From contig JACTAT010000039.1 in the NCBI GenBank assembly GCA_014526335.1, forward strand, positions 543,092 to 607,091: a DNA stretch of 64,000 bases, given 5' to 3'. Position 1 is the stretch's first letter; every line of letters begins with the position of its first letter. Shown here one piece after another: positions 62,951 through 64,000 of this stretch. The DNA is from Chrysaora quinquecirrha (taxonomy: Eukaryota; Cnidaria; Scyphozoa; Semaeostomeae; Pelagiidae). A model generated the notes under the pieces. It had not been told where the DNA came from. It made no database searches and worked only from the letters and a program-made list of their open reading frames with translations. A program made the position numbers and the translations under genes.

Positions 62951-64000
62951 ATTTTTTTGCAGGGAAAGTCCAGGGCTTTCGAAAACTTGGCCTTCTTCGG
63001 CTATCTGCCTCTTTCACTGCCAAATTTAAAAGTATCCAGTCCTGTACAACAAGCAAATATCAGCAATAAATATAAACTAAAATCTTTCAAAATTCTAAAA
63101 TCCGTTTGAGTGTGTTTCAAGGCACTTCTTTGGCTGGCATCAAATTCCCACCGCTTTCGGCATGGCCGCCAATTCAAACTCAGGGTGAAAGGAAATCTGT
63201 CAGTCGGCGACGTAAATGACTAGTGATTTAGGCCTATTAGCCAATCAGAATCGAGTATTACAATCGCAGACGTCAATCATAACTCATCACTTAGCAACAT
63301 GATTGGAGTCATCATGAAAGGGAAAGGACAGGAAAGACTGAATGTTGAATGGCCTTTTAGAAAACTGCATTTCTTTCTCTGAAAACGATAAACATTTATT
63401 ATTTACTCTTGTTAAAGCAGAGTCAACTTCTCTTGAAAACTAGAATTATGTTTTTCCCACAATTTTAAGTAAACAATATGAATCTTTTCATTTCGCCGAA
63501 ATTTGCTTATAAAAAGACCTCAAGGGAACAATTCGATTTGTTTTGATATCATTGGATTTTAATCTCGAATTTTGATGATGATGACTCGCATCATAAATTC
63601 GCTGTCATTTATCCTCAGAAAATGAAAAAAATGTCTAAAGACACCCAACATTGGGAGTAATATATTTTCCGGTGTACGATTCGATATGGATGTAAAAATT
63701 CTCATTTTTGTGTTTGTCGTGCGAAATTCAGGAAACCGTTTCAATGGACTGGACAGTTGACTCAAATGTCTGCTTTGAGAATGCCGGCGCGAAAGATCTT
63801 TGAAACCCTTTACACGGGTCGTTGACTCACGAACAAATTTAAAACAGTGCTGAACAAAAGGGTAAACAATGGAGAAATCCATTCAAATCAAATAATGAAA
63901 ACTTTCAATGTAGAAGAAAAGATAGAAAAGTGATTCACCTTGCAAAGGCGAGGGGATTATTTGATAGAGGTTAGATGTGTGTGTTGGGGCATATAATGGT
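62951..64000. other. Upstream flank, no gene seen
   Basis: About 1 kb upstream of the FAT-like gene. It should hold the rest of the 5' UTR and the promoter, but I see no convincing TATA box, initiator or CpG-rich block. The open frame at 63559-63882 has no recognisable domain and I do not call it. Confidence 0.4.

Noticed and set aside
63505..63520. TATA-like TATAAAAAG
   Set aside because: It lies on the plus strand, opposite to the gene, about 700 bases from the ATG, and has no supporting elements.

Overview
The window is intron-rich, AT-leaning metazoan DNA dominated by one large gene on the minus strand: a Fat-like giant atypical cadherin. It runs from an ATG at 62826 down to a stop at 3632. 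I read a signal peptide, about 33 cadherin (EC) repeats, a membrane-proximal Fat-type domain, EGF repeats, one split laminin-G domain, six more EGF repeats, one transmembrane helix and a cytoplasmic tail with a YHWD motif. The exons add up to about 4,530 codons plus a short missing piece, close to the usual 4,350-4,600 residues of FAT1/2/3. The architecture (EGF, one LamG, more EGFs) fits the FAT1/2/3 and Drosophila Fat-like (kugelei) branch. The species is not identifiable. An invertebrate with many MITEs, possibly a cnidarian, is my guess.

Right to left, which is the direction of transcription: 62827-64000 is 5' UTR and upstream DNA. 58565-62826 is one giant exon (signal peptide and EC1-12). 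Exons 2-4 lie at 55154-55414, 54259-54541 and 47557-47766, separated by large introns full of short inverted-repeat elements and GAT microsatellites. Then comes a near-perfect direct tandem duplication. Copy B (26164-40986) and copy A (9449-26163) each carry the same nine exons, from mid EC15 through EC33 to the first EGF repeats. Single-copy exons resume at 9195 (LamG), 7602, 4782 (EGFs, membrane helix) and 3632 (tail). 1-3056 is 3' flank.

The duplication is the main puzzle. The last duplicated exon ends in phase 1 and the first begins in phase 0, so splicing B into A gives a stop within a few codons. The gene can use only one copy, yet neither copy is intact. Copy B has lost parts of four exons and copy A part of one, and the breakpoints sit at ends of transposable elements. 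Neither copy holds the end of exon 10. Copy A also carries several one-base homopolymer contractions that break its frame, and the single-copy exons carry three more of the same kind. The simplest reading is a false duplication of two haplotypes with residual sequencing error. A real duplication scarred by transposons is the alternative.

Introns hold many repeats: at least four MITE families, a pogo/Tigger-like MITE with TA target duplication, a minisatellite, LINE 3' ends, and a tRNA-derived SINE pair. One SINE tail folds as a hammerhead-ribozyme-like three-way junction. No second protein-coding gene is supported.
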